Below the pieces are notes generated by a model. That model saw nothing but the letters and a program-made list of their open reading frames with translations, was not told the DNA's origin and did not search any database. Source: Branchiostoma belcheri (lineage: Eukaryota > Chordata > Leptocardii > Amphioxiformes > Branchiostomatidae). Taken from it: a stretch of 64,000 nt of DNA. The position numbers and the translations under genes are program-made. The stretch is from NCBI RefSeq assembly GCF_001625305.1, contig NW_017804398.1:307479-371478 (forward strand). Direction: 5' to 3'. Below are positions 11,965 to 23,158 of the stretch, one piece after another. The first letter of the stretch is position 1; each line of letters opens with the position of its first letter.

Positions 11965-14900
11965 TTAATGTTTGTTCTTCCGACCGCCTCTTTTTTTCCT
12001 TGTTTTGTTATTCATGTTGCCGTCGCTATCTGCATAATGCCCCTTGACCGGAGCCCCGGCCTGTCTTTCCCACTCTTTTCGCAGCTTGTCGAGCATACTT
12101 TGTGTAATGACACCCTCCTGTACAAGTTTATCACTCAAGCGGTGTTTACTTCCCACTTCTTCAGTCTCTGAATCATACTCCTTGCCCTGTCTTGATTTTG
12201 GGATACTTGTTGCTCCGTGTTTGGCAGGTGAAACCTTGACTTCCTCCACCATTTCATCAAACTTGGGGAGCCCCGACATGTGTCCCTTTGGCCTCCTCCG
12301 GGGAATCTCGTCTTCGCTAACGGACGTGCCACTGGACGTTTGTGACTCACTCTGCCTGATGAGTCTGGTGATTTTGTACACGGATTCCTGTATGAGGAGG
12401 TCCAGTTCACGCTGAATCATCCGGATAAGTCCCCCGTCCGGAAACATGTCCATGAAACGGTAACTAGGAGAGAGAAGGTGTTAACTGTTAGAACAAGAAC
12501 AAGGGAGAAGGAGCATGTACAAGAAGGTACAATTGTTACAGCACAGACATATAAAAATTTCCTTCAGATGCTTAAATAGTAAAGAGAAATTTGATACAAT
12601 ATTATATATTCCTTTTGATAAACCAAGTTTAACTGCTCTTACATTTATACAATTACCAAGAAGCAAGAGGAAGTCAAATGCACTACCTGGTAGTGTATAT
12701 TAGGTATCTGTGTGATCGTAAACATGTGATCTGTACTAAGCCCGGTGGGAGAAAATGTACTGTCTTAAATCATTCGCTGTTACCTGAGCCAGAGGTAAAC
12801 ATCCAGGACATCATGTATGGACTCCAGGTACATGAGCTCTCGAATGGTCCTGGGCATGGCAACAGGCCAACCAATCAGACGGCACACCCAATCAAACGTG
12901 ATGGGCTCCCCACGGCTGAACTGACGGGCAAACTGGAGACAAACAAACAGCATGATGAGTTCAATAAGTAATCACTAATGTTCACTGGGACATGTAGAAT
13001 CTCTTTTTCTTGCCTCAGTTTTGGTTTTGTTAATACATGTAGTTAACTATAGCCATATACATGTAATAGGTAAGGTCACAGGTTTGATATCCTTGAATTC
13101 CTGGCTAAATGTTGTGTCCTTGGGAAAGTCATTTGATATTTTCTGTTTACTCCAGCCATATGTAAAATCTGTACCTACCTTTAGGGTAAAAGGTGATAAA
13201 GGAAAAGGGATGTGCTGACATTGCTATAAGCTGTACTGCACGTTAATATTCTATAATATTGTGTAACGTTGTGTACCTTGAGGAAGGATGTACAGAGGAA
13301 AGGCTGTTTCTTGTTGATGGGAGCGCAGCAGAAGACGTAGCGGGCCCGCAGGTTCAGAGGAATGTGCTGGATCATGTCTGCCAGGAACTTGAAGTCTTCA
13401 ATGTTGCACACAAAGTAGCGAGAGTCCACCTGTGCCAGGTTGATGAAAATGTCCTAGGGATACAAAACAAAGATGAATCAGTTTGTCTTTGGATAGCTAA
13501 GTCTCTTCACAATGTACAACAATGTACAACATGTTGAAATATGTTCCACCTTGCAACTTACAACCTAGTTCAGGGTTCAGGTGTTCACCTTTGACTAGAC
13601 ACAAACACAGTGAACAATGTCTAATTCAGACAACACTCTTTCCATATTACAGTGAAATGAGACTAGAAAACAGGTACATCTGTTCTGATAAATAATGGGC
13701 AGGCTGTACTCACAATTAGGTTGGACATGCTGGCATCAGGCAGTTGGTAGGCAAACATCTCCACCTGCTCTGCAGTTGGATGGAGTCCGGCAGCCTATGA
13801 GAGAACAATAGCAATATGGGGATATTCGGATGATCAGGAACACATAAGGTGCAGCTTTTCATCTCGAAAATGAGACAAAATACAGATACTGTCAATTACA
13901 ACGTCAACTACATGTATCTCCCTACTCACTCCCCATACATATGTACATTGTTCATAGTTCATACACTGGTAAAAAACCCAAATCACTAAGTACTACACCC
14001 AGTACAATCTTATGGTCAGTCAGTACTAATCCCTTGAAAATTCCACAGATCTAGAGTAGTTTGCCAGTATTGTTTACCTCAATAGGTTCTACTGGCTGTT
14101 TGATGATGTCATGAAGAGTCTGGAGGTCCTCCTTGTGCATGGTGGTGACCTCCCCGTCCTGGAAGTGTGTCCCAAACCTGCCGGCCCGCCCGGCAATCTG
14201 CAGCGCCTGAGACGTGCTGAGGTTGTCCATTTCTTTCTCCCCTTTCTCGTTAAGCGTGGGTTTGATCAGAGAGTTGAAGATGACTCGCTTGATACTCCTT
14301 TAAAAAGAGGTTTTATATCATCCCATGCCACTCAGCAGCAACATGCCACTACAAATAAAAAAAAAAAGGACTGTAAGAAAGTTCTCAAAGAAGGAAAGGT
14401 TGCAGGGAAAAGACAACTCATCCAGAACTCACAAGTTGATGCCCATGCCAATAGCGTCCGTGGCAACCAGGATTTTGCAGGGGTCCTCAGGGTCATTGAA
14501 CTTTTTGGCCTGAGCTAGTTTTGTGCCTGGTGGGAGGCTGCCATAAATCACTGCACACTCCTGGTACCATAGCAAGATGGAGATGGTCAGACAATCAGGA
14601 AGACATGAGTTACAATTTTTTATCTTCAAAAGCATTGCAAAGACGACAAAATATATCATTGTTTATTAAGTTGTATCTTCCTGCTAACTCCCTATACATT
14701 CCCCATTTTGCATAGTTTCCTAAAATATGGCATAAAAATGATATGTTCTGGTTTTCTCTAAAAAGAATTCTGAATTTCTGAGCCAAAAGAACAAAATACA
14801 GATCATACTAATACCAGTAACCATTTCCTTGCTAACTCCCTATACATTGCCCACTCTCCACACGGAACCTTTAAATCTTTAAAATACAAAATAAAAGATA

Positions 14901-17900
14901 TGACATAGTAAGGTTTCCATTCAAAAGAAGGCTCAAAGAAAGTTCTGTACCTTTTCCATGGCTTCTATCTGCCTACTGAGTTGGAAGATGTCAGCCTTGC
15001 TGAAGCAGACGATGGCATCACCAGGTCTCAGGTTGTTTAAGGAACCCAGCGGCTCCTTCAGGTAGGTCAACCCTGTCAACCTTTTGTACCTTCTCACCTG
15101 AGAGACAGGAAGGATGTTAACGAAGTTATCACAGACACATTACTACACAAAACACAGACATCCTGTGAGATAAGCAATTAGACCTATTTACTATGGCAGG
15201 GGAAGACAAACAGTTATACAAATATAGAAACTGGTGTGTTATACTGAAGAGTATTTATACCAGCCATAAAGATGCTCTTGTAGATATGTTTCCCGGGATG
15301 TAAGGTGTACAATGTATATTGAGCAAATGAATAAAATATGCTCTTTTAATTTATGTTATTCTGTGTGCACTCTGTCATTCAATGATTGTAACTTAGCATC
15401 ACATGTACTTGTATAGCTATATCACCATATACATGTACCAACCAACACTGTCTGAAGCAACCACTATAGTATCAGCAACCAGCACTGTCTCAGTCCGTTA
15501 TAGAAACCAGGTATGACAGTAGTACCATACCTCCACCTCCTCCCCAGTAGACAGCATCATCTCAGTGACCAGATCAATAGCAGCCGGCTCCCCACAAAGG
15601 TGGATCTCCTCCGCACACAGACCGAGCAGGGCGCGGGTCCACGCCCAGCCTCGCTGGGGGTCCTTTATCATCTGGATCTCGTCCACCACTGCCACCTCAT
15701 CTGGAACAAGACATCAGAGATTTCAGACTTCTGGGAAGTATTGGATAGCCTGGGTGCCATCCGATTTGTAACAGAAATCTTTTCGGGGTTGCGGTTACAA
15801 ATCGGATGGCACCTAGGCTAGTATTGGAAAGTCCCTACTGGCTCCTCGCCAACGTTGGTGGGAGCGACTGTGGAAGTGGACGTACACTAATCAGGATAGT
15901 ACCCAGGCTAACTGGCTCCTGGCCAGCTTCAGAGACATTTGATCTTCTGTAATTCTGCCTATTAATGTTCCCTCACCCACGTGCTGTCAACTTAGTCTGT
16001 CTGAAGAGACACACAAACCCATAGCTCAGCCACCTAAAACAATACTTCTTTACAATAATAAACAGCTTGTTGGGAGTACTACTAACTGTATGTGTATTTA
16101 CTTTTGTAGATGCCATTTTGAAGTTCAGGTAAGTAAAGAAACTCTTGTACATTTATCCCTATGCTTACACACTTGTTCTGTGTAACCTGTTGGAAATTCT
16201 TTGAAGACCAAAGACTAAAGTTTCTCCTTACATGGCTGATGGATGTTAGTCATCTCCACAGTACAGGACACGTGACTGGATGGCTGTCCGTCTTCCCGGG
16301 CATGCACTCTCTCTTCTCCTGTCACCAGGTCACAGGGGACCCCCTGAACAGAACAGAACAGAACAGAACAGGCAACAGATATTGCAACGTTAGAACTGAG
16401 CAACAGTTGATATTAAGATGAATAACAATTAGCAGTTTACTTACCATGCTTTAAATCATATGCTATGGTTCCCTTATTAGCATCTAAAAAGTTCAGAATA
16501 TCTTTATTAAAGATGTAAGATTAAATATTATATAGCACATTATAGATCATGAAACACATGTAGAACCAAATTTTGACAGCCCCTACCCTCTCGTTTGTTT
16601 TTTGGTGAACCTCACTGGCCAGCAGTTTGAGTGGTCCACAGTAGATCCCAGACTTGGCCTGTGAGAACCGCTCCAAGGCGTGGTATGTCTTCCCACTGTT
16701 GGTGGGACCAGCATGGAACACGATGGTTCTGTGGATGGCACGGGCCTCTGGGTACCTGCATGAGACAGTGTGGTACTGTATGGTTTAGGCTTACATGTGT
16801 GAGACTCAAAACAAAGGAAAAGTAAGAAAGAGGTGCTATTTCAAGTCAATCAAAGTGGGAAGGGCCATGCATTGTTCCTGTGTATGGCACAGGCCTCAAG
16901 GTACATGTACCTGAATCTGACATCAAGCATTAACCAAAGGTACAAATCGTCCTTGCAATAGGGTACCTATAAGTATTTTGACCACAAAAATACACGGATG
17001 CATGACCAGTGAGGGATTGTTCTTTCAATCTGATTAGCACAGTGTTAAACTTTGATATAAACCAAGATTTCTAGCATAGAGTTAGATGCTTTCTGTTAAA
17101 TGCCATTTACAACAGTTTGACTGAAAAACAGTAACATAGCATGTTACATGACTGACCAGCTGGCTGGGTCCCTGGAGTCACTGATCTTACGGAGATCCTC
17201 CATACAGTCCAGCATGGGGAAGATCTGCTTACAGTGCTGCATGAAGTAGGGGAAGATGTCGTCCACATGGCCTGGACAAAGAGAGAAAGTAGGGATGTTT
17301 ACAAATAACTGTTATAGAAAATACAGTAGTGACAGCATTAAATACACGAGTTTGTACCAATGGGAAAATAGTTTGAATGATTTGATGATGATGAAGTATT
17401 TCATATACAATGTATACAGTTACCTGATCCTCGTAGAATATCAGACAGTGTGATGTGAACCTCAGGAGGAAGGACGTCCGACTCAACAATCCACTTTCTG
17501 AAGCTCAAGAATCCTTGGTGAAACAAGTGATCTGCAAGGCATAACACACAAGGAGTATGCAGGCACTGAGTTCCCTGAATAGTTCACTTATAGCATACAA
17601 GGAAATTGTTTCTCAAGCAAATGGATAGATTTTGAAAACCTATCCAGTTGCTTGAGTAACAATTTCCTTGTGTATCTCATTGCCTGGATGTTTAACATGT
17701 TACTGATAATGCTTGAAACTGTAGGTATCAAACACAGTGATCATGGTACACATGTGTATCAAACCTGTTGTTTTGTACTTACTGTACTCCAACTGTTGGT
17801 GAAAAATAAACTTTTTGAATCTAAGTAAGTTAGATACTGTACTCACTGTCCAGCCCATTTTCTGCTCCCAGAGTCTGGATTTCTTTCCTCTTGTAAAACC

Positions 17901-19377
17901 TGTTCAGTGCTTTTAACACTTCACCTGAAAGAGAAGATTCAGAAATACTCTGTAACTATAGCTTTGTGATAGTGCCGATACTAGTAGTACTGTTTATGGA
18001 AAATCATATTGTATGACCTCCATAATTTATTCCATGGGGTATCATCTAATATAGCAAAGGCTTTGACTCTTCTTCCACTCGTTTCTCTTGTGCTATTTGT
18101 AATTGTCAAGTGTTCCTGTAAAAACCGAAAGGGGCGAGCAGGTCACAACCGGGAATCGAACCCGAGTTGTCCGCTTGGCGGTCACCAACGCTAACCACTA
18201 CACTAAAAGGTCGCACGACCATTTAGCATGGTCAGTTAGCACTGTTACACTACTCCCCCTTTTCTTTCAAGATTCGTCCTCGAATCTTCCGAGTCCGACA
18301 TCCCTGGAGCTGCCACACTTATCCTCAGTGCCAGTACTCACAGGGCCCACATCGGGCGCCACTGTAAAAACCGAAAGGGGCGAGCATGTCACACCCGGGA
18401 ATCGAACCCGAGTTGTCCGCTTGGCGGTCACCAACGCTAACCACTACACTAAAAGGTCGCACGACCATTTAGCATGGTCAGTTAGCACTGTTACTAGTGG
18501 TTAGGATTTGGCGCTCTCACCGCCAAGGCCCGGGTTCGATTCCCGGTGTGGGAACCAGTGTAGAATTTAGGGATCCTCAGTGTAGAGTTTCGGGTCTTGG
18601 GCTAACTTTTCTCACGCCAAGTTACGCGTCTATATGATCTGCTAGTTAACCAAGTAAAGCACACGGAGACTGGTCGATTCAGATTGTACGGGCTGTTGTA
18701 TTATGATCTATCTGCTGTGTATACAAAGTCAATACAGAGTCAATGGTCTAGTTACAATGGTCTAGTCTTAGAGTTACAGGAGTGGAAATCTACAAAGGAT
18801 ATGAACTACAAGTGCGTGTGTCTAACCTGAGGTCCCGGTCTCGAACTGAATTCAAGGAGAAGCGGGCTAGCTAATATCTAATACTGACGCTGACTGCTCT
18901 CACCAGTCATTGGCTAATCTAATGAGTATGTAAATGAACTAAGAAGCTGGAGATCTAAATGTGGCTACTAAGCACTACGTCATAAGTCACTACGTCACGG
19001 GAACCATAAATCACTAGCTGACTGATCAGGGCTGTTACATTCCTACTTTTATTTGAAGCATCAAGGACATCAAGCATCAAGTTGTATTTATACTCAAGGA
19101 GGTTTAAAATACCACCCCCCCCCCACCACACACACTTACTTTTCTCCAGTGGCTCTCCCGTCAGCTCAAACCCCACATTGATGTCGTCCGCGTGATTGAC
19201 GTTCTTGATCGGTACCGGGATGAACAGTGTTGTATCGTAGTCAGACGTGCTTGACTTTGCCCGTGAGAAGCCCTGTGTCCATGTCTGTGACCCGACAGCT
19301 GTCGGTCGAAACTGGGGTCTTCTCATGTACGCACCACCCACACGTATGGCGGCCCTACTCACCCGAACAAAACTCAT
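11965..19377 (-). CDS. SUPV3L1: SUPV3L1/Suv3 mitochondrial ATP-dependent RNA/DNA helicase, complete (796 aa)
   Basis: Ski2-like DExH helicase; with PNPase it degrades mitochondrial RNA. Exons (minus, 5' to 3'): 19377-19140, 17924-17847, 17531-17424, 17271-17157, 16755-16587, 16343-16232, 15700-15531, 15097-14951, 14560-14433, 14297-14078, 13794-13714, 13453-13277, 12932-12784, 12463-11965. The sum is 2391 nt, exactly 796 codons plus stop; the human protein is about 786 aa. Walker A GPTNSGKT ends near residue 203, the DExH-box variant DEIQ is at about 280-283, and motif [10 protein letters not shown] at about 455-462, all intact. The N-terminus is rich in Arg/Ser and lacks acidic residues up to about residue 40, fitting a mitochondrial presequence. 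The C-terminal tail is basic ([11 protein letters not shown]). The start is the first ATG, aligned with the human start (MSF). Several introns carry MITEs and an LTR-type miniature element. Confidence 0.96.
13855..14880. repeat. Intronic low-copy repeat, three diverged copies
   Basis: Similar blocks at about 13855-13940, 14620-14710 and 14750-14860 share an ACAAAATA-rich part followed by CTAACTCCCTATACATT-like sequence. They flank and interrupt helicase exons 9 and 10. No coding potential is seen. Confidence 0.35.
15738..15828. mobile_element. 75-bp foldback MITE, TAGCCT...AGGCTA ends
   Basis: Element 15746-15820 is an almost complete hairpin: arm GTGCCATCCGATTTGTAAC, short loop, reverse complement. 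The direct repeat GTATTGGA flanks it on both sides (15738-15745, 15821-15828). It is in a SUPV3L1 intron. Confidence 0.75.
16346..16370. repeat. (GAACA)5 microsatellite at a splice acceptor
   Basis: Five GAACA units. On the minus strand they read TGTTC and form the pyrimidine-rich tract directly before the acceptor of SUPV3L1 exon 6 (exon begins 16343). Confidence 0.8.
17595..17675. mobile_element. 81-bp foldback repeat
   Basis: An inverted repeat of about 35 bases per arm (ATACAAGGAAATTGTTTCTC with its near-perfect reverse complement at the other end) with a short AT-rich loop. No clear target duplication. It lies in a helicase intron. Confidence 0.55.
18117..18495 (-). mobile_element. TRIM-like miniature LTR retrotransposon with a tRNA-like sequence in each LTR
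   Basis: Two direct repeats of about 132 bp (18117-18249 and 18363-18494) flank a 113-bp interior. Read on the minus strand, the downstream LTR begins TGTAACAG and both LTRs end TTTTTACA. The interior starts with GTGGCGCCCGATGTGGG (18346-18362), a primer-binding-site-like sequence, and ends with the polypurine tract AAAGAAAAGGGGGAGTAG (18250-18267). This is the layout of a Ty3/gypsy-type element reduced to LTR-PBS-PPT-LTR. Each LTR contains TAGTGTAGTGGTTAGC (A-box-like) and GGTTCGATTCC (perfect B box), the internal Pol III promoter of a tRNA. The upstream LTR begins AG instead of TG and there is no matching target duplication, so that edge may be rearranged. It lies in SUPV3L1 intron 1, in the same orientation as the gene. 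Confidence 0.75.
18494..18557 (+). pseudogene. tRNA-Glu(CTC)-like sequence, 5' truncated
   Basis: CTAGTGGTTAGGATTTGG, anticodon region GCGCTCTCACC (CTC), then GGTTCGATTCCCGG closely follow tRNA-Glu from the D arm to the T arm, ending GGGAACCA. The 5' acceptor strand is replaced by the LTR of the neighbouring element, so the acceptor stem cannot form. It is best read as a tRNA-derived relic or SINE head. The terminal ACCA hints at a copy made from a mature tRNA. Confidence 0.55.
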
Positions 19378-21123
19378 GCTGTTCTAAAACTATGGAGACG
19401 GCACTGCAACAAGTCATGCATCCATGAGATGTGTGTAGAAGACCAGTTTCTCAAGTTATTATGGTGAAAAGTTGTCAACATATGATATTTTCTCCGACTG
19501 GACGTGGGTCCACCATGCTGGAATGATGCATGGTGGGAAACAGGCTACACCACTTTGATATGGGGGTGTCAGGTCAGTTGTCCCACACCAAGTATTAAAG
19601 CGACCTGTCCTCGGTGCTGAAGAAAGAAACTTTTACGAACAACATCTGTTGTGCAGCATCTGTTGTAACTTAAAAGTCTTAAGTTGTATCTTAAAAGTAC
19701 TGCAATTTGCAGTTCTAGAAAGCATCAGTAGGCGGCACTAGAGGTCTTCTTCCGCTAGGCAGTCTCCAGCGGCCAGCGTAGATGTGACAATATACCTGGA
19801 CGAAAAGTCGACGTCATCAGAATGGTATCTCCCAGTAGTGCCTCATGTTGTCATTGACTGATTGAGAATTTATGCAAATAGCTATCTTTGGTTCGAATCT
19901 TTGGTTAATGCTGAATGTCGTGTGCAGTGTAGGGTCGCCGAAAAATCTCTCGCGAGGTTGTACCAGCAGGCTACCACCGTTTACCAACACTTCTACGAGA
20001 AGGGAGTGCACTAATCGTTGACTCTTTGCAGGCGATTAGTATAGACCCTATTGAATTCTACAGAAAAGGGAATTAAAACGTCATTTACAGGTTGTCACTC
20101 ATCCCCGTTCATATCAGGCTTCACCTGATTGCTAAATTCTTAGCTGGGGTTAGCCGGATATGTTTTAGCCAGGTACTTAACGGGGTGATATTAACGTTAC
20201 ATGGATTAAGAAACCATTCTTTTGTGTGCCACACAGTGTTTTTCCTTTCGTCTGCAGGCATTTTCTCTTTGCCGGACCATGACCACAAGAAGTACATGTT
20301 TTCCCTCAAAGCAATCAACTTTTTTTATAGTCATAGTCAGCAAAACAGGTGTCGTTTATGTTTCCCGTCAGCAGAGTCACGAGGTATTTCTTCCTTGACA
20401 ACTTTCCTAGATACAATTATCATGTTGTTGACTGCTCCGCAGGTATTCCTTCCTTGGAAACCTTCCTGGATACAAGCAAGGCTCATGTCAGACCGCCAGG
20501 CTAATTTGCTGCCATTTGAAACATCTGCCAGGTCAACATGCTGCCAGGTCAACATCATGATGGTTCTTGACGTAGAGGATCAAGCCGATTTCAAACACGA
20601 ACCTTGTGCACTACTTTATTTTTTCACTAATTTTTACACACCGTTTTTCACGATACTGCCGTACATCATACATGTGATGTTTTTATACGTTTGATATGTT
20701 TGGTCGGCTGGTGTTACTGTTAGGGGGTAGGTTCTGATTGCATGGCAGGGGCTTACCAGACCTGTCACGGATGGCTGGCTGACTTAAGTGAGCCTTGTTA
20801 TTTGAATGTAGTCAGGAAGGTTACCAAGGAAGGAATATCTGTCCAGTAGTCTGTTTATAGTACCTCCATTGTGTGCGAGAACCCAGAATGCCTTACTGGA
20901 TAGACAGGCCCTATTTGTAACTGTTTGTCCATGAGGAACTGGTACTTAGTGTTTTCTTGTGGAGGTTGAGCTTGTAATATATTGAATCATTCAAAAACGA
21001 ATTTTGTTAACAGGTGGCTGTAATAGTACACCTTGTCAGTTGTCTTGAGACCAGCCCTATGCATATATGGCTGACTGAAGCAACGACTAAATAGGCACAG
21101 TCTATTATAAAGGCTTGATTTAC

Positions 21124-21485
21124 TGTGTCAATAAAAATATTCTCCTGTCTACATTTATAGGTTGAGAATTCATATAAAACGCAGATGGCACATGTACGCA
21201 CATGTACGATACATTGTTTTGCCTACGACAAAAACAACTTATGTTGATAGATAGGTATGCAGGCAGAAGTCATAGCAACCTTCCTGGTTGGAATTTATCC
21301 AAGTCAACAAAGGTATGGGTGAACGCCAGGATGACATCGGTAGCTTTTTGGCATTGCTTCAAAACCTTTGATGACAATTAGTTTACAGTATCTCCAGTGT
21401 GTGCGAAGATCTTGTTTCATACTGACGCAGTCTATAATAGTGTGACATTGAAGATTGATAATTGATTTGCTGCTGAAGAATAAAG
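21124..21485 (+). repeat. Long repeat copy 1 (second copy at 27191-27544)
   Basis: Nearly identical over about 335 bp to 27191-27544 in the same orientation, from TGTGTCAATA to GAAGATTGATA, then diverging with a gap to GAAGAATAAA. Each copy lies in the 3' flank of one of the two tandem patched-like genes, which fits duplication of the whole gene-plus-flank unit, or a dispersed repeat. Confidence 0.8.
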
Positions 21486-22514
21486 GTTTGTCGTCAGACA
21501 TGTCCAAAATAGGAGAACATCTGACGCTAGCATGTACGTTTCTTCGAAAAGGAGATGTCCTAAGAACCCCACAGAGATATCAGATGACTGCAGAATTGAC
21601 ACTTTATACAACGACTGTATACAACGACATCCAGCTTCTGTTCATCTTAATATGGCCTTTTGAGACTGGAGACTTTTGGAAATTGATGAATAAAGCGAAC
21701 AAACAAACTCTTGTCAGTTCACGTAGTCCTTTATTCTGATATTCCTACACAAAGACAGAAATGTATTCATGCCTTATGTACTGCACATACTGTAGAATTA
21801 TGCAAATCGCCTATAGCCTGATCTGTTAGATCTTTCACATGTATTATAGTAACTGGTTATAGTACATACAGTCAAGTAACTTGATATATATGCATAAGCA
21901 AAGTATTTGATATCGTAACTGAATCATAAGCCAGAGGCTCTGATACAGGGAGAAGTATACACTATTGCACAGCCATAGTATTGCAGCACTGACAGAACTA
22001 CAAATAAAATCCCAAAGAAGTCATAACTGAGAGTAAAATATATAGCAGGTTCCACGACTGGGCATTTTAGGTAGCCTTTGCAATGCGCTTTTTTTCCTTT
22101 CTGGCATATTACTTCTATTTAAACCGGGGTTCTTTGCCGGCCCAGGCTTAGAAAAGGCGCATGGTTAAGGCCCCTTCCCCAAAGCCCAGTCGTCCAACCC
22201 GCTAAGCTTAGGAGGTTACATTAAATGAGCACTAAATTTAGAACTGTATCAATGTTGTTAAAGACAATACTAGGATTCGAAACAAAAATAATATTTCTGT
22301 TCACATATCTTAAATGTTGAACTCCTGCTACATAATATACCTGCTATATGATTTACCGACATCATGGATATGATACCAATATATGTAGACATGTAACGTT
22401 ACAATACTCCTTCCCACACATATTATTGGAAAATACTCAAAAAAAGAAAGTTGAAGGACATAAATATCAAATGATGTACATTTGTAATTTTCATGACACG
22501 ACATTGGAAACCTG

Positions 22515-22688
22515 CAATATTGCTAGCCTCCTTCGCAGTCTTGTTGGGCGTCGGTGTTATTTTTTCTCTGAGCGACGCAAGTAATATGCGGCCGCGAGGG
22601 ACGATTTGCGGCCGCATATTACTTGCGTCGCTCAGAGAAAAAATAACGCCGACGCCCAACAAGACTGCGAAGGAGGCTACAATATTGC
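22515..22688. mobile_element. 156-bp near-perfect hairpin MITE with 9-bp target duplication
   Basis: Element 22524-22679 begins TAGCCTCCTTCGCAG and ends with the reverse complement. The arms are about 72 bp with very few mismatches and a 12-base loop bounded by NotI-like GCGGCCGC. CAATATTGC flanks both sides exactly (22515-22523, 22680-22688). Confidence 0.85.
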
Positions 22689-22871
22689 AATCTGGCACTG
22701 ACACCAGTATTGATAAGACATACTCATAAACATACATGTATGTACAAGCTTACAATCCAGTGGGACAATGTGAAATGGAGTTCGCTAGGCTAGGTATTTA
22801 CACACACATATATATACACGTATTATTAATCCCGCAATCCCACTTGCACTTACTGTAGCACAACTAACACA

Positions 22872-22877
22872 TTTATT
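22872..22877 (-). terminator. Possible polyadenylation signal of the first patched-like gene
   Basis: AATAAA on the minus strand, about 280 bases beyond the stop codon at 23159. Confidence 0.4.
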
Positions 22878-23158
22878 ATTGAGGCCACATAACAGTTTTA
22901 AAGTTAATTGCTGTTAAATGCTTGACAGAAATGTGCATATGTAAAGAAACTCATAAAGTTCATCTCTGTTTCTCTTGTTTAGTATAGTCTACGTTAGGTT
23001 ATATGAACACAGAATGTGAGACAAAAATGTGTCATTTTCTGCCAAAAATGCACAACCAACTAGCCATCTACTTACAAACACCCTATGTTGCATAATCAGA
23101 GGAATGGCTATATCAGTGCTATGTTTGTCTTCCATGCTGCCAATGTCTGAACGCAGAT

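Larger units (their letters stand above)
19378..22871. other. Intergenic region between the helicase and the first patched-like gene
   Basis: No gene is supported. The 5' side (19378-19500) holds the SUPV3L1 promoter. An open frame at 20092-20694 (+) shows no domain or splice context. The stretch includes a 360-bp repeat shared with 27.2-27.5 kb and a foldback MITE at 22.5 kb. Confidence 0.5.

Noticed and set aside
18494..18557. Functional tRNA-Glu gene
   Set aside because: The 5' acceptor strand is absent, so the cloverleaf cannot close.
20092..20694. 200-codon open frame (+)
   Set aside because: No domain, no splice context, composition like the surrounding AT-rich DNA, and repeated short segments inside; probably chance.
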